Positions 1 to 11,082 of a stretch of DNA of 64,000 nt are shown here, in pieces. Made by a program: the position numbers and the translations under genes. The notes under the pieces are model-generated. The model searched no databases. It was not told the origin of the DNA and was given only the letters and a program-made list of their open reading frames with translations. Each line of letters opens with the position of its first letter. The stretch's first letter is position 1. The stretch is from Malania oleifera (Eukaryota > Streptophyta > Magnoliopsida > Santalales > Ximeniaceae). The stretch covers positions 108,517,087 through 108,581,086 of the forward strand of contig NC_080423.1 of NCBI RefSeq assembly GCF_029873635.1, in the 5' to 3' direction.

Positions 1-1
1 G

Positions 2-568
2 AAATTTTCACCATTTGAGATTGTTTATGGATTTAATCCACTAACTCCTTTCGATTTTCTACCTTTGCCAGTTAATGAAAGATCTAGTTTGGATGGTCAA
101 AAGAAGGCTGAGATGGTGAAGAAACTCCATGAAAGTGTACGACAACACATAGAGAAGAAAAATGAGCAACATGCAATCAAAGCCAACAAGGATCGTAGAC
201 AAGTCATCTTTGAACCAGGTGATTGGGTTTGGGTGCAAATGAGAAAGGAAAGATTTCCAGCCTGTAGGCAGTCCAAGCTACATCCTCGAGGGGATGGTCT
301 ATTTTAAGTCCTTGAGAGAATCAATGATAATGCATACAAGTTGGATCTTCCAGGTGAGTATAACATTGGTGCTACATTTAATGTTTCTGATCTTTCTCTT
401 ATTGATACAGGTAACGATTTGAGGTCGAATCCTTTTAAAGAGAGGAGGAATGATGAGAATCAACAAGCACAATCAAAAGATCCATTGTATGTGCCTGTTG
501 GGTCTATCACTAGAGCGAGATCCAAAAAGATCAAAGAAGCACTTCATGGGCTGATTCAAGATATTTAG
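2..568 (+). pseudogene. Ty3/gypsy polyprotein C-terminus (integrase tail), one nonsense codon
   Basis: Reading frame 2 encodes the end of a Ty3/gypsy Pol protein. It opens with KFSPFEIVYGFNP, the conserved end of the integrase catalytic domain, followed by a charged linker. Then come GDWVWVQMRKERFP and LERINDNAYKLDLPGEY, the integrase C-terminal (GPY/F-like) region that contacts DNA during insertion. The frame is open except for a TAA at 305-307, where related proteins have glutamine, so one C-to-T change explains it. The frame ends at 568 with the tail RARSKKIKEALHGLIQDI. No chromodomain follows. The rest of the element lies left of the window. The family call is firm from these motifs; the lineage within Ty3/gypsy is not resolved. 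Confidence 0.85.
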
Positions 569-1250
569 GCTTATTCAAAAACGGGGCACTTCAGGCTTGG
601 CCCAAAGAATAATGAAGGCTTAATAAACATAATCCAAGTTTTTGATCGAGCTAATCTTGCTTAATGGCTGTAATCTCCTTATTAATGGTGTGTTATTCAA
701 TTGGGGGATTTGACTTTTTGACCTTTTGTCTTTACATTTAATTTGTAATTTGTAAGACAACTTAGCTTGCATGGGTTTTTAGTAAATTGTGAGAGTCATT
801 TATGTGTCTAATAAGTTGGTATATTTAATATCTTTGCCTCCCATGTTTGTGTGGGAATTGCTAAGTGTTTAATGTCCTTGTCTCCCATGTTTGTATGGGA
901 ATTGTTAAGTGTTTAATATCCTTGTCCCCCATGCTAGCTATATATATCTCACCATTGTAAGAGCAATTGATCATTGAATAGAAATCAAGAAAAGTGAGGA
1001 TTTGTTTCTTCTTTGGTTCTTTAGAGAACTTGCGAACTTATCAAGTATTCTTCCTTATGGCGTTCAAATTTTACACCTTTGGTTCATGATTAATCTATAA
1101 TCATTGGGTCAGGGTTTCTTACTTTATACTTTCGGTTCACGTTTCATTTATAAACGTTGGGTCGGAGTTTCCTATCAAAATATGAATTTTAGCTTTCTTG
1201 GGCAAGCATTCCAACATTGTTTGCTGGGTCTCAATGCGTGTCGATTGAGG
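569..1250 (+). repeat. 3' untranslated region and 3' LTR of the Ty3/gypsy element at the left edge
   Basis: No coding sequence follows the integrase stop. A G-run near 702-707 (TTGGGGGATT) could be the polypurine primer, which would put the LTR start near 709. A TATA-like CTATATATAT lies near 938, and two imperfect tandem copies of CTCCCATGTTTGTGTGGGAATTG precede it (about 838-905). The right edge is placed near 1250, where sequence matching a minus-strand gag begins. The matching 5' LTR lies outside the window, so neither LTR edge can be fixed and no target duplication can be checked. Confidence 0.45.
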
Positions 1251-2141
1251 TTCACATCACTGCATACAGGCCCCCGTAGACAACCAACACTGCCCATGGT
1301 GTTTCTTACCACATAAGGAGCAACGTTGAACACGTACGATATTCTGAGACGCACCACCGCTGTTCTTCTTCAACTTACCCTATTCTGCCCCAGACGAAGA
1401 ATTAGGAGGCGATGACCTCTTCTTCAAGACCTAAACCTCTGCGTCCTCTAGCATACACTCATCTGCTACCATGGCTTTATCAACCAATGTAGCAAAGTCC
1501 TACAACTGCAATATCACTGTCTGCTTACAGATCTCACTCCTCAGACCCCTCTGAAAATTCCAGACCTTCTTCGCGTCATCGGGAATCACAAATGGAGCAA
1601 ATCGGGACAACTCTTGGATTTTGGCAGCATACTACTGCATTGTCAATGACTCCTGCGTCAGATTCATTAATTCCTCCATTTTCACGTTTCTAACTGTGGC
1701 CGAAAAATAACGTTCAAAGAAGAGCTCTTTGAACCGGGCCCACGTCAACGCTATTGGTATCTATCAGTGCTCTTCCATTTGCTTTACAGATACCCACCAT
1801 CTCTCAGCCTCCCCAGCCAACTTGAACATGGCGAAGGTGACTTTCTACCTCTTTGTGCAGTTCAAAACATCCAGGATCTTCTCGATCTCCTAGATCCAAT
1901 TCTCAGCACGAACTGGATCTGCACTGCCCATAAATACCGAGGGCTTCAATCTGGTGAACTACTTAATGGAGCAACCCAACTCAGTCGTAGGATGATCCTG
2001 CCCCCTATTCGTTCGCACTACCTCAGCCATAAGCTGCGGTGCAAACTCCCGCAATACACTAGTAGAGTTATTACCAGCCTTAGGGCCGACACCCTCACTA
2101 CTACTGCCTCCCACGTTGGTAGTAATATCCCTGGATTCCAT
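1250..2141 (-). pseudogene. Ty3/gypsy gag remnant of a long-LTR element, truncated after the first zinc knuckle
   Basis: Read on the minus strand, a methionine start near 2141 begins MESRDITTNVGG. A retrotransposon Gag core follows, with recognisable pieces such as FEGSADP-like and [13 protein letters not shown] segments. Several in-frame stops and at least one frame change interrupt it. The zinc knuckle CSLCGKKHHGQC is readable at about 1290-1325. A second knuckle begins (TGAC) and is lost at the left edge, where the + strand element's LTR takes over near 1250. Gag would form the capsid and package element RNA. The primer site and LTR lie immediately upstream on the same strand. Broken and presumably inactive. 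Confidence 0.75.
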
Positions 2142-2533
2142 CCTGAAGACAATTACGAGAATCCATTAGAAAAGTAATGTCCTAAGCATCGACTAGTACT
2201 TTCATACTATAACTCAATCCCTTAAATTCATATTCCCGATATTGACATACTTCATTAATTTGACATTATCATTCTAACTCGAATTCCACCCTTCTACTAG
2301 GAAACGAAATCGTCGATAGATTGCCGTAATTTTCTGAACCTTTCGACTGATCTAGAAAAACACAAAAGTCTATCCATAAATTTCCATCTCCAGATATACA
2401 AAGCAAAACCGAAGGTCTTACCCTTATCCTATACTCTGGTATATTCTAGGCTAAAGAATTAGCAACTCCTAAGTCCTGAACACATCCCTAACCAGACAGC
2501 ATGCATCAAAACATAGTTCTAACTGGTTAAGTG

Positions 2534-2545
2534 CTCTGATACCAA
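2534..2545 (-). other. Primer binding site for initiator Met-tRNA
   Basis: On the minus strand TGGTATCAGAGC begins two bases after the LTR 3' end (GTTACA). This is complementary to the 3' end of plant initiator methionine tRNA and primes minus-strand cDNA synthesis. It identifies the adjacent repeat as a 5' LTR and sets the element's direction. Confidence 0.9.
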
Positions 2546-2546
2546 C

Positions 2547-4554
2547 TGTAACAACCCGACTCTTTATACAAACCAATACCGTTAACCAAATTACCTATAC
2601 CTGTTCAAGATACGTAGACAACCAGCTCTAAACAGGGACATACGGGTGCAAACCATAAATAATTACAATATAAATGTTGCGAAAAAACGTAAACATTCAT
2701 TAGGATTTCTGCTAGACTTATACCAGAGCTTACTATTACATCCTCACTATCATAAATCCAAACATAGAATATAACCTGTTATTACAACCCTCCAAAAAGG
2801 AACTTCATATAAATTTATTACATGATTTGAACACTTACGTAAGCTAAACCAAAAACAATCCTCCTGATCCCTCTAGCTATGAGGACCGACGACCTGATGG
2901 ACCTGAAAACAAAAGTTGTATGATAGGGTGAGACACTTCTCAGTAAGGAAGAAGGTGTTACAACAGTGTGTGACTGCATATATGCATATTTTCATAAAAA
3001 CTCATACATATGGAACATTTGTTTATAATACTATAACATATAAAATTTATCTGCACATTCAACTATTTAAATCATGCATATGAATATCAAAACAACTACC
3101 AGCTTGGTGTGATAATTTTCCTGTTTACCCCCGTGGCACGGGTTGTGCAGTAATACCTCTTACAATGTCCTGTTCGTATAGACAAGGTCGAGCATCTATT
3201 ATAGTCCGACCGCCCCTTGGTTTATTTTTACCAGTAACTTACTAACTCCACACATGTCGACTATCTTAAGTATCCACACTGATCCCTCATGTATGGTTGC
3301 ACTGTAGTACCAACATCGGAACCATGCTTATAATAGTTTAGAGTATTTTTCAACTCCATCGCTGAAGTTTTTTTCAACTTATTTCGGTAGCAAACTATGG
3401 TTCCAGTATCATATATACAATTTATAAAAAAATATAGTAACCTGTGCAATTCCAGTATTTTCATAAATTCAGATAATTACACCGGGTACAAACCAACGCA
3501 CATCCTCTTGGTTTACCCTTTTCACTGATACAGCTCGGTGTATAACTGGCCTCTGTTTTCCACATTTTCAGTATAACAAGTTGGAACTCCGTTCCCATAA
3601 TCCATATACATAGTATAGAAAATTCATACATTTTCATTTCAACATATATCACATGAGTTTAGTCCAAAAAAATCCGCTAAATAATAAAAATCCAAGCACC
3701 ATTTAAATGAAAAAGTAAAGGATTCAAGCATCTCCTACTATAGTATAAATGTAAAGAAGTGATTTTCATAAAATTTGAAGATCATACGCCAAAATCCTCG
3801 TTTTTACCAAAAACCGTAAAATCATAAAACTGGAATTGCTACTCTCTAGAATTTAGCAAATAAGCAATCAAATCATACATATAAGCATAATCTAACTTTT
3901 TAGCGATTCAGTTTTTACAAAATACTGTTGTAATCAAATTCCCCTCACCTTAAACCCGAAACGAAACTACGTACGGAAACAGTTCAAACCGATAACACGG
4001 GATCCTCGAAACCTAAAAGCCACATAGCATAATCTTACTATAATTTTGACTACTATCCAAATATTCAATCGAAATCGAGATCAGATCCTTACCTAGATTT
4101 TTGGGAAAACCCAAAAATCCTCAAAATAATGATGCGTTCTGCTAAAATTATAGGACTTCCTCCTCTGATCCCCATAGGAACTTCCATTTTTAGAAACAGA
4201 CGTCGAACGGCGAAGAATCTTATAAAGAGAGAGGAACTTTGCTAGTTTAGAGAGAGAGGGAGAGAGCTTTGGGAGAAACTTAACTTTTAAGCAACCAAAA
4301 TGGATATTTATAGGGCCTTTGATCGAGTCAAACTTGCCAACGAGGCAGCGTCTTTTTCGATGAATCCGCCACACAGCTCGTCGACGAAGCCATTTCTTCG
4401 TCGCCAAGCCCAATTCCGAATATTTCTCTGACCCGCTCGGTATTTGCTCGTCGATAACGCTCTGAATTTTGTTGACGAGGCTCTGAAGGACTTCATCGAC
4501 GAATGTGACTCCTTCGTCGACGAACCCAGCTTATTACGGGTTTGGGTCTCTACA
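2547..4554 (-). repeat. Long 5' LTR (about 2.0 kb) of the minus-strand Ty3/gypsy element
   Basis: On the minus strand it starts TGTAGAGACCC at 4554 and ends GTTACA at 2547, next to the primer site. The U3 part (about 4320-4535) is packed with TCGTCGACGA-like palindromes. A TATA box (CTATAAATAT, about 4304-4314) and a CT-rich leader follow. The block GGTGAGACACTTCTCAGTAAG near 2927-2946 (+ strand) is shared with nine other LTRs here. Long LTRs with an initiator-Met primer site and two-knuckle Gag fit the Tekay/Del chromovirus group; that lineage is inferred, since no Pol remains. CT-rich DNA of no recognised family fills 4555-4819 to its right. Confidence 0.85.
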
Positions 4555-4819
4555 GCTGCAGTGGCTCTAACCACCCCCTTTCATGTCGTTCACCCCCATC
4601 GCACCAGCCAAGCACTCTGCGAACCGCTCTTCTCCTCTCCACCTCTTAACACCACCACTTCCGGCAGCCCTTGTTCTGAGACCAAACACCACCTTCGTGA
4701 CCACACCCAGCCACCCTCTTGTCCACACGCACAACACATAGATCTCTCTCTCCAAAAACTATCTGTCCCTCTCCCTCGGGTCTCTCTAGAAATCTCCACA
4801 GCCACCATACTTCATACCA

Positions 4820-5245
4820 AACTCTGGCAAGTCAACCACCACCGGACACTTGATCTATAAGCTTGGAGGTATTGACAAGCGTGTTATTGAAAGGAGGCTG
4901 TTGAGATGAACAAGCGTTCTTTCAGGTATGCGTGGGTGCTGGACAAGCTCAAGACTGAGCGTGAACGTGTTATCACTGTTGATATTGCCTTGTGGAAATT
5001 TGAGATTGCCGAAATACTACTGCGCTGCCATTAAAGCTCCTGGACACCGTGATTTTATCAAGAATAGGATCACTGGTACCTCACAGGAGGATTGTGCTGT
5101 CCTCATCATTAACTCGACAAATGGTGGTTTTGAAGTTGGTATTTCTCAAGGATGATCAGGCCCGTGAGCATGCTCTTCTTGTTTTCACCTTTGGTGTGAA
5201 GCAGACGATTTGCTGTTGCAACAAACAGGATCAACAACTCTCTTG
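4820..5245 (+). pseudogene. EF-1alpha (translation elongation factor 1A) pseudogene fragment
   Basis: Three-frame translation recovers the N-terminal GTPase domain of eukaryotic elongation factor 1-alpha, which delivers aminoacyl-tRNA to ribosomes. Visible pieces in order are [20 protein letters not shown] (P-loop region), [24 protein letters not shown] with ITGTSQ (switch II/G3 region), and GVKQ followed by CCCNK (G4 region). Small deletions, a TGA just before the MNKRSF segment and further frame changes separate them. The first about 13 codons and everything after CCNK are missing. It lies beside an LTR, not in a gene context. A retrocopy is possible; the break at CCNK is close to where many plant EF1A genes carry an intron, so a genomic fragment is equally possible. 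Confidence 0.88.
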
Positions 5246-5709
5246 TATTCAATTTTATCTGGTTCTAAAATTTTTTCCATATGGATGTGAATGGATTTCA
5301 TCATAAAAAATCTACTCCTGTGCATTGCTATGATTCAAAGAAGCCCACCACCTGTTTGACAAAACGCCCAGGTCAGTACCCATTTCCTTGCATTTGTGCT
5401 TAGATTCCAAACACCTACCACCTGTTTGATAAAATGCCCAAACCAATTTGTTTAGTTATGATTTCTGTAGTGTTTGGCATTTTGAGTATTTGTGCTTGTT
5501 CGGGTTTATTAGAATTGCTGCATCGGGTTTTTAATGTGTTGGCTCTTGATTGGTTTGGGAGATGAATAGTATAGTTTACCATGCTTTTGTTGATGCTTTT
5601 GGGAATATGTTTCATATGCACTAATAATGTGGGAATTTGTTTTATGCATGCAAGCTGTTTGATAAAATGTCAGAGAGAGATGTTGAGTTGTGGGGTTTGA
5701 GTTTGACAT
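5246..5709. other. No gene recognised; short PPR-like repeats
   Basis: Three similar stretches near 5348, 5417 and 5648 read CLFDK or LFDKM followed by TP, PK or SERD, reminiscent of pentatricopeptide-repeat proteins (LFD-M-ERD). The matches are about ten residues long and the frames close quickly, so no PPR gene can be claimed. Confidence 0.3.
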
Positions 5710-6785
5710 CACATGCACACCTCCACACTAATTTAGTTACACTCACATGTATACATGCACACATGCACATCTTCACACACTCACTTAGTTACACACACAC
5801 TTTCACATACCCATATGCATATATACATGTATTCATGCATGCATGCATGCATTGCATCATCATCCACGACTTCATTCATTCATGCATGCATGCGGGTTCG
5901 TTCTTGTCCATGCATTATGTCATTGCTCGTTCATGCATTCATGCATATGCATGCCCATTCATACCACACATGCATTTCCATCCTTATCCATACATGCACA
6001 TGTACACATGCATTACACCATTGTTCATGCGCACACTTACACTTGCCTTGCATGCATGCTCCTTCTTGTCCATACATGTACACTCATGTGGTACATCATC
6101 ACCCGTGACCTCACCCATACAAACATGTACATATGCATTCACATACACATGCATCCATATATCCATGCATGCATGCATGCAGTCGCACATACACCCACAT
6201 CCACATACATACATATGCATGCATTCGCATACACGTTCATATGCACCCACGCACACATGCACGCATGCATTCATATACACTCACATGCACATGTATACAC
6301 ATGCAAACATGCATTCATATACACATGCATGCATGCACTCACACTCAAATGCACACATTCACGTGCTCATGTGTGTACGTGTATGTCGTTCCACACATAC
6401 ATATGCATGCATGCATTCATACGCCACATGTGCATGCAACCCACTTCATGCATTCTGATGTCACCCATGACATCATCACGTAGGTCATTGCCCATTCATG
6501 CATGCATGGAATGAGTATTCTAGTCCAGACCTTACATCATGTCATTATTTATGCATATGCATGCACACACATTCGTGCACGTGCTCATTCAAGCACGTAC
6601 TCAATCATGCACATACATACACGTGCACATCCCCGCACACACGCACATTCGTGCACATGCTCATTCATGCATGCACGCGCGTTCAAGCACATGCTCATCC
6701 ATGTATACACATGGTCACGCATTCATGATCACACATGCATTATGCATCATTCATGCACGCTAGCATACACCTGAACACACACAAC
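5710..6785. repeat. CATGCA/CACA-rich low-complexity tract (about 1.1 kb)
   Basis: The tract is built from CATGCATGCA, ACACATGCA and CACATACA words without a single clean period. Long open frames exist in several frames because CATGCA arrays rarely make stops. Their products (His, Cys, Met, Thr and Ala only) are artefacts. Alternating purine-pyrimidine sequence and CATGCATG palindromes are dense. It is likely a degenerate minisatellite. Confidence 0.85.
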
Positions 6786-7867
6786 CCACGCGTAAGGCAA
6801 CGCGTGTTGATTCATGGTCTCGACCAAGACCTTAAACTGGTTTTCTCCCGGATTGGTCGGTGCCCAACCGGCTCCTCTCCTGAACCGGTTCACGCCGGTT
6901 TTCTCCATTTCACTCGTATATTATTATTTGAATATTCAAAAAATTCACAAAAAAATCACAAAATTCTCAGAAAAAACCAAAAAAATATTTTCATACCTTG
7001 ATTTCCATGGTTTTCATTTTGTGTTATTTCAAAGTTTGGGAAAAATATTGAAAAATCACAAAAAAAAAAAAAAATGTTTTCACACTTAGAAAAATCACAA
7101 AAATATTTTCAAGCCTAGAAAATCATTTTCATCCCGAACAAATTTCAAAAACCTCCCGGAATAGTATTTTCCTACTTAGAAAAAACTTATGGATTTTAAA
7201 ACCCCCGGGAGCATATTTTGTACCTTATTTTCTTGATTTTCCTTCCTAATGATTACAACCAAGGGCAATGGACTCTTCGGAGTATTGGATTGCCTCGGTT
7301 CTGAGGGAATACTTATATAGTATTTTCATTCTTTTGATTTTTGAAAGGGATAAATTTTGACAGGCTTATTAGATTTATTTTGGGGATAACTTTTGATTAA
7401 TCTGGTACCGTTCGTAAGAATGAGCGCGTAGAAGTGCTAATACCTTTTCCTAGCGTAACCGTACTCCCGAGCCTGACTCTGATGACGCAGACCGATTCTA
7501 CCCCTAACAGGTAGTAATCAAGTGTTCTAACCGCACTTCAAAAGGTTAGTGGCAACTTCATCACACATTTTACGAAAATATTTTTTCAAAATTACAAATC
7601 CATTTTTCCTAGTTCGCAGCAGCATCCATTTTTCGCTAGAGAGCGGTTCTTTGGGCCGAGTCCAGGACATCGTGACACTGAGACTCACTGAAAATTTAAA
7701 GGTACTTGGTAAAAATATCGAGCCTCGACTAAAATTCACCGAGACTTAAAAATTCATTGGGATTCAAGAACTCACTAGGATTCAATCAGATCCTTCCATT
7801 CTTGGGATTCAAGTCAATTCTTATTTTTCCAGATCTTCTCAGAGAGGGCTGGTAAAAATTGGAGTGT
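6786..7867 (+). repeat. Probable LTR/leader remnant, Ogre/Tat-like
   Basis: The stretch has A-rich words (AAAAATCACAAAAATATTTTC repeated around 6950-7110). A middle part near 7404-7560 contains GTACCGTTCGTAAG, CGTAACCGTACTCCCGA and GTTAGTGGCAACTTC. From memory of the families, this order resembles LTR and primer regions of Ogre/Tat Ty3/gypsy elements. The stretch ends GGAGTGTCAACA at 7867. No coding domain or second LTR is present, so the call rests on general resemblance. Confidence 0.35.
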
Positions 7868-8647
7868 CAACAAAATTGATTCTTATAATATTATTTTTAT
7901 TTCAATTTTTCTATTTTTATATAATTAATAAATGTCTATATGATGCAAGGAATACCATTTAAATATGTACTTTTTTCAATACGAAATAACGAACATTTTA
8001 AACATTTTGAATAGATATATAATATGAAATTTCAATAATATATCAATTATATCTTCTAAATTTGATCACATTTTTGACAATTAAAAATTTACTTTAAATA
8101 CTCAAGTGAGTGTTTTAAATATATTTTATTATTTAATTAAATCCATAATAAATAAGAATCTTATTATTCAATTGATTTAAATTATTTTGAGTAATAATTC
8201 AATTTTACTAAAAATAAGTTAAAAGTTGTGATTGAACTCTTGCTTATGGTGTGAAATTTGTGTTCACAAAAAAAAAAAAATCTTTTTTAAAAAATTGAAG
8301 TATAAATAACATTAACTCTTTGATGCTCAAGAAGGAAAACAAAATTTCTATTTGTTGTTAGCTTTACAAATTTCTTTAGATTAGGTTAATTAAAATTTGA
8401 TAAAAAATTTTAAAGTTACAAAATTAGTTTAATTCAAATTGTTTAATAAAATTATTATTAATTCAGAACGTAAAAATAAAAATTAATCAAATCACGAACA
8501 TGCTCATCTTTTTAGCGTCAACTTCGGTGAATGCTCATATGCTACTCTATCGTCATAATTTTAAAACTTTAAATGTTAATTAATTTGAATTTAACCAAGT
8601 ATAGTAATTACATATTTTTCATATATAATTATTTTAAATTTAACAAT
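7868..8647. other. AT-rich intergenic DNA, nothing recognised
   Basis: Very AT-rich sequence with homopolymer runs and no convincing open frame, terminal repeat or RNA gene. Confidence 0.6.
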
Positions 8648-8836
8648 AATCTCGCTGCTTGGTCTAGCGATATTTAAGCAAATCTCGCTGGATCAAGTAG
8701 CAAGATTTGTCACGTGTTAGGAGCAGCTCAAATGGTGATTTTAAATGACATCCATTCGATTGAATAACACGTGACAAATCTTGCTGCTTGGTCCAACGAG
8801 ATTTGCTTAAATCTCGCTGGACCAAGTAGTGAGATT
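8648..8836. repeat. Nested inverted repeat (72-bp arms, each arm itself palindromic)
   Basis: Arm 1 (8648-8719, AATCTCGCTGCTTGG to CACGTGTTA) is the near-perfect reverse complement of arm 2 (8765-8836), with a 45-bp spacer. Each arm also folds on itself: its first half, around CTCGCTGCTTGGTC-AGCGA, is inverted in its second half. Four related 28-34-bp modules therefore alternate in orientation. No flanking duplication was found. A small foldback element or MITE is the simplest explanation. Confidence 0.85.
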
Positions 8837-9016
8837 ATGTCATAGTCATTTCGGGAAATATTTTCCCGAATAGGATATTATTTAATATATTATTTTTGAA
8901 TAAAGACAAATCGGGGAAAAAACTCCTTTTCTAACTCTACCCATATTGTCTTCTCTCTTAAATAACAACACGTGAGACGCAATGTGGTGGAGCAATTTAA
9001 ATATAAAATTAATTTA

Positions 9017-9057
<41 letters not shown>

Positions 9058-9173
9058 CATATATAAATCAAATTAATATTAAATGAGAATTAGCAAAGGT
9101 AATTGATAATATAATTAAATGAAAAATTATAACATTTTGAAGCACGTTCTAAGTTCTTATTTTAAAACTCACA

Positions 9174-9219
<46 letters not shown>

Positions 9220-9482
9220 TATTTTTAATAATTAGAGTGAAATAATACAGTTTTAATAAAGAGATTAGCGTACCTTCAAAAGTTACAAAAGGCAACATAG
9301 TTTCACTCCTATATATATAAATTAACTAAGAGTCTATTTACTAATATTACTAATTTCTATTTTTCTATTTTTTTATTTCTGAATACAAAAAAAATAGATT
9401 ATAAAAATATATTGCTTTGTGTTACTAGTTTTCTATTTATATTAATGGTTTTCAGCTTTTTGTTGAAAAACTCCAAATAATT
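8837..9482. other. AT-rich DNA with two long TA microsatellites
   Basis: (TA)n runs occur at about 9021-9050 and 9179-9217. The remainder is AT-rich with no gene or terminal repeat recognised. Confidence 0.7.
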
Positions 9483-9979
9483 GGGTTGTTTGATATTACA
9501 ATAAAAAATAATGAAAATGAAAGCTAAAAAAACATTCAAAAATCAGAAGCAGAAACTAAAATCGAAAACCAATAACCTGTTTGGTTAATGTTTCTAGACT
9601 AAAAATAAATAAAAATAAAATTATAATTAAGTAAATGCTTATTTTTATCCTTGAATCAAATAACAATTACATGATATGATTACAATAATAAAAGTACAAA
9701 ATAATTAAATTAAATAATATAATAATAAAAATAAAATTATTATAATTGTTACACTTAACTATTATATTTCACTTTATAAAAATAATATTATTGTATAGGA
9801 CATTAAAATATAGTGAAAATATTTTTTTTAAATGAGTTTTGTTATTTTTAAAATTTTTTGAAAATTTATGAGCATTTTATTTTAATTATATTTTAATTTC
9901 ATTTGATTGTATTATTTTAATTTTAATTGAAAAGTATGGATAAAATAAAAGATTTAATTCAAAAAAGTCGATTTTAGAT

Positions 9980-10265
9980 ATTAACACATTTTGTAATAGG
10001 TTATAAGAAATGAATCTTGATGAAGAAAACTAATTTCATTCAATTGATTAAAAATAACAATACAAAAGAATGTATATATATACATTCAGCTTAACGAATG
10101 AAGCTGAATCTAGTGAAGAAATAAAGAAAAACTAATTAACTAAAAAAAAACAGTTACTATACAGATGAAGAATCAGTTTGGTTATTTTTAACTATTGTTA
10201 CTGTCTTAAGCTGAGGCTCTACTGTTGCTGTTAAGCTAAGGCTGATTTTTCATACTCTCACTCAA
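9980..10265 (-). repeat. Probable 3' LTR of the Ty1/copia fragment
   Basis: The sequence lies directly downstream (minus strand) of the RNase H frame. It contains a TATA-like ATGTATATATACATTC (about 10072-10087) and a CT-rich stretch. It would start about TGAGAGTATGAAAAATC and end near the AT-rich terminal-repeat arm at 9980. Without a second LTR the edges are estimates. Confidence 0.45.
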
Positions 10266-10332
10266 GATGGATTGATGAAGAACAAATGTTAATCAGTTCC
10301 ATCTTGGATAACAATTAAGAAAACTGTTTGTA

Positions 10333-11082
10333 ACCCAATGCCTTGGTTAATAAATCTGCAATTGACAATGAGTTCTCACATGATTCAGTTTAATTACTTT
10401 AGTCAAGACCTTGTCCCTTACAATGTGACAATCAACCTCTATATGTTTGGCCCTTTCATGAAAAACTGGATTAGATCCTATATGCAAGGCTGATTGACTA
10501 TCACAAAACAATATTGCTTCTCTATCATGTCTAATCTGCAAATCCTTTAGCAAATAAAGAATCCATACAATTTCACAAGTTGCTACAGCCATAACTCTAT
10601 ACTATGCCTCAGCTGAAGATCTTGACACAGTAGCTTGTTTCTTTGATTTCCAAGAGATCAATGAATTACCAAGAAAAATACAAAACCCTGTAACAGATCG
10701 TCTTGTATCTGAGCACGATGCCCAATCTGCATCACTGAATCCTTTGACATGTAGTGTTGATTTTACAGAAAAAAAAAAAAAATGCTCCTTTCCCTGGTTC
10801 ATTTTTTATATAATGAAGTACCTTAAGAGCAGCTGCATAATGAGGCTTTCTAGATTGTGCCATGAACTGACTAAGCTTATGAACAGCAAATGTAATGTCA
10901 GGCCCAGTAATAGTTAAGTATAACAATATGCCAACCAATCTTCTATATTGGCTTGGATCATTTAGCACATCACCTTCATGTTTGCTAAATTTTAAAGTAG
11001 GATCCATAGGAACTTTTGTAGGTTTGCATCCTAGTAAGCCAACATCTTCCAAAATTTCTAGAGCATACTTTCTTTGACACAA
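10333..11082 (-). pseudogene. Ty1/copia Pol fragment: end of reverse transcriptase and RNase H
   Basis: The minus-strand reading begins at 11082 with [29 protein letters not shown] and [13 protein letters not shown], the end of the copia reverse transcriptase. [24 protein letters not shown] and [17 protein letters not shown] follow (RNase H). Next are [10 protein letters not shown] and [12 protein letters not shown] sequence at the C-terminus. RNase H would remove RNA from the RNA-DNA hybrid. An A-run near 10770 shifts the frame and stops interrupt it. The N-terminal part (Gag, protease, integrase, RT core with YVDD) is absent: homology stops abruptly at 11082. Confidence 0.9.

Noticed and set aside
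4444..4860. 138-codon + strand open frame
   Set aside because: Runs across the LTR edge at 4554 and into the EF-1alpha fragment out of frame; the first part is the antisense of the CGTCGACGA cluster, where palindromes keep all frames open.
5338..5700. PPR-protein-like LFDKM words
   Set aside because: Three matches of about ten residues with closing frames are too short to call a PPR pseudogene; kept only as a note.
5637..6774. Several overlapping + strand open frames up to 273 codons, rich in His, Cys, Met and Thr
   Set aside because: They coincide with the CATGCA low-complexity tract and are open in more than one frame; composition is dictated by the repeat and no domain is visible.
5710..6785. 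CRISPR-like array
   Set aside because: No constant repeat with unique spacers; words vary continuously, and the genome is a plant's.
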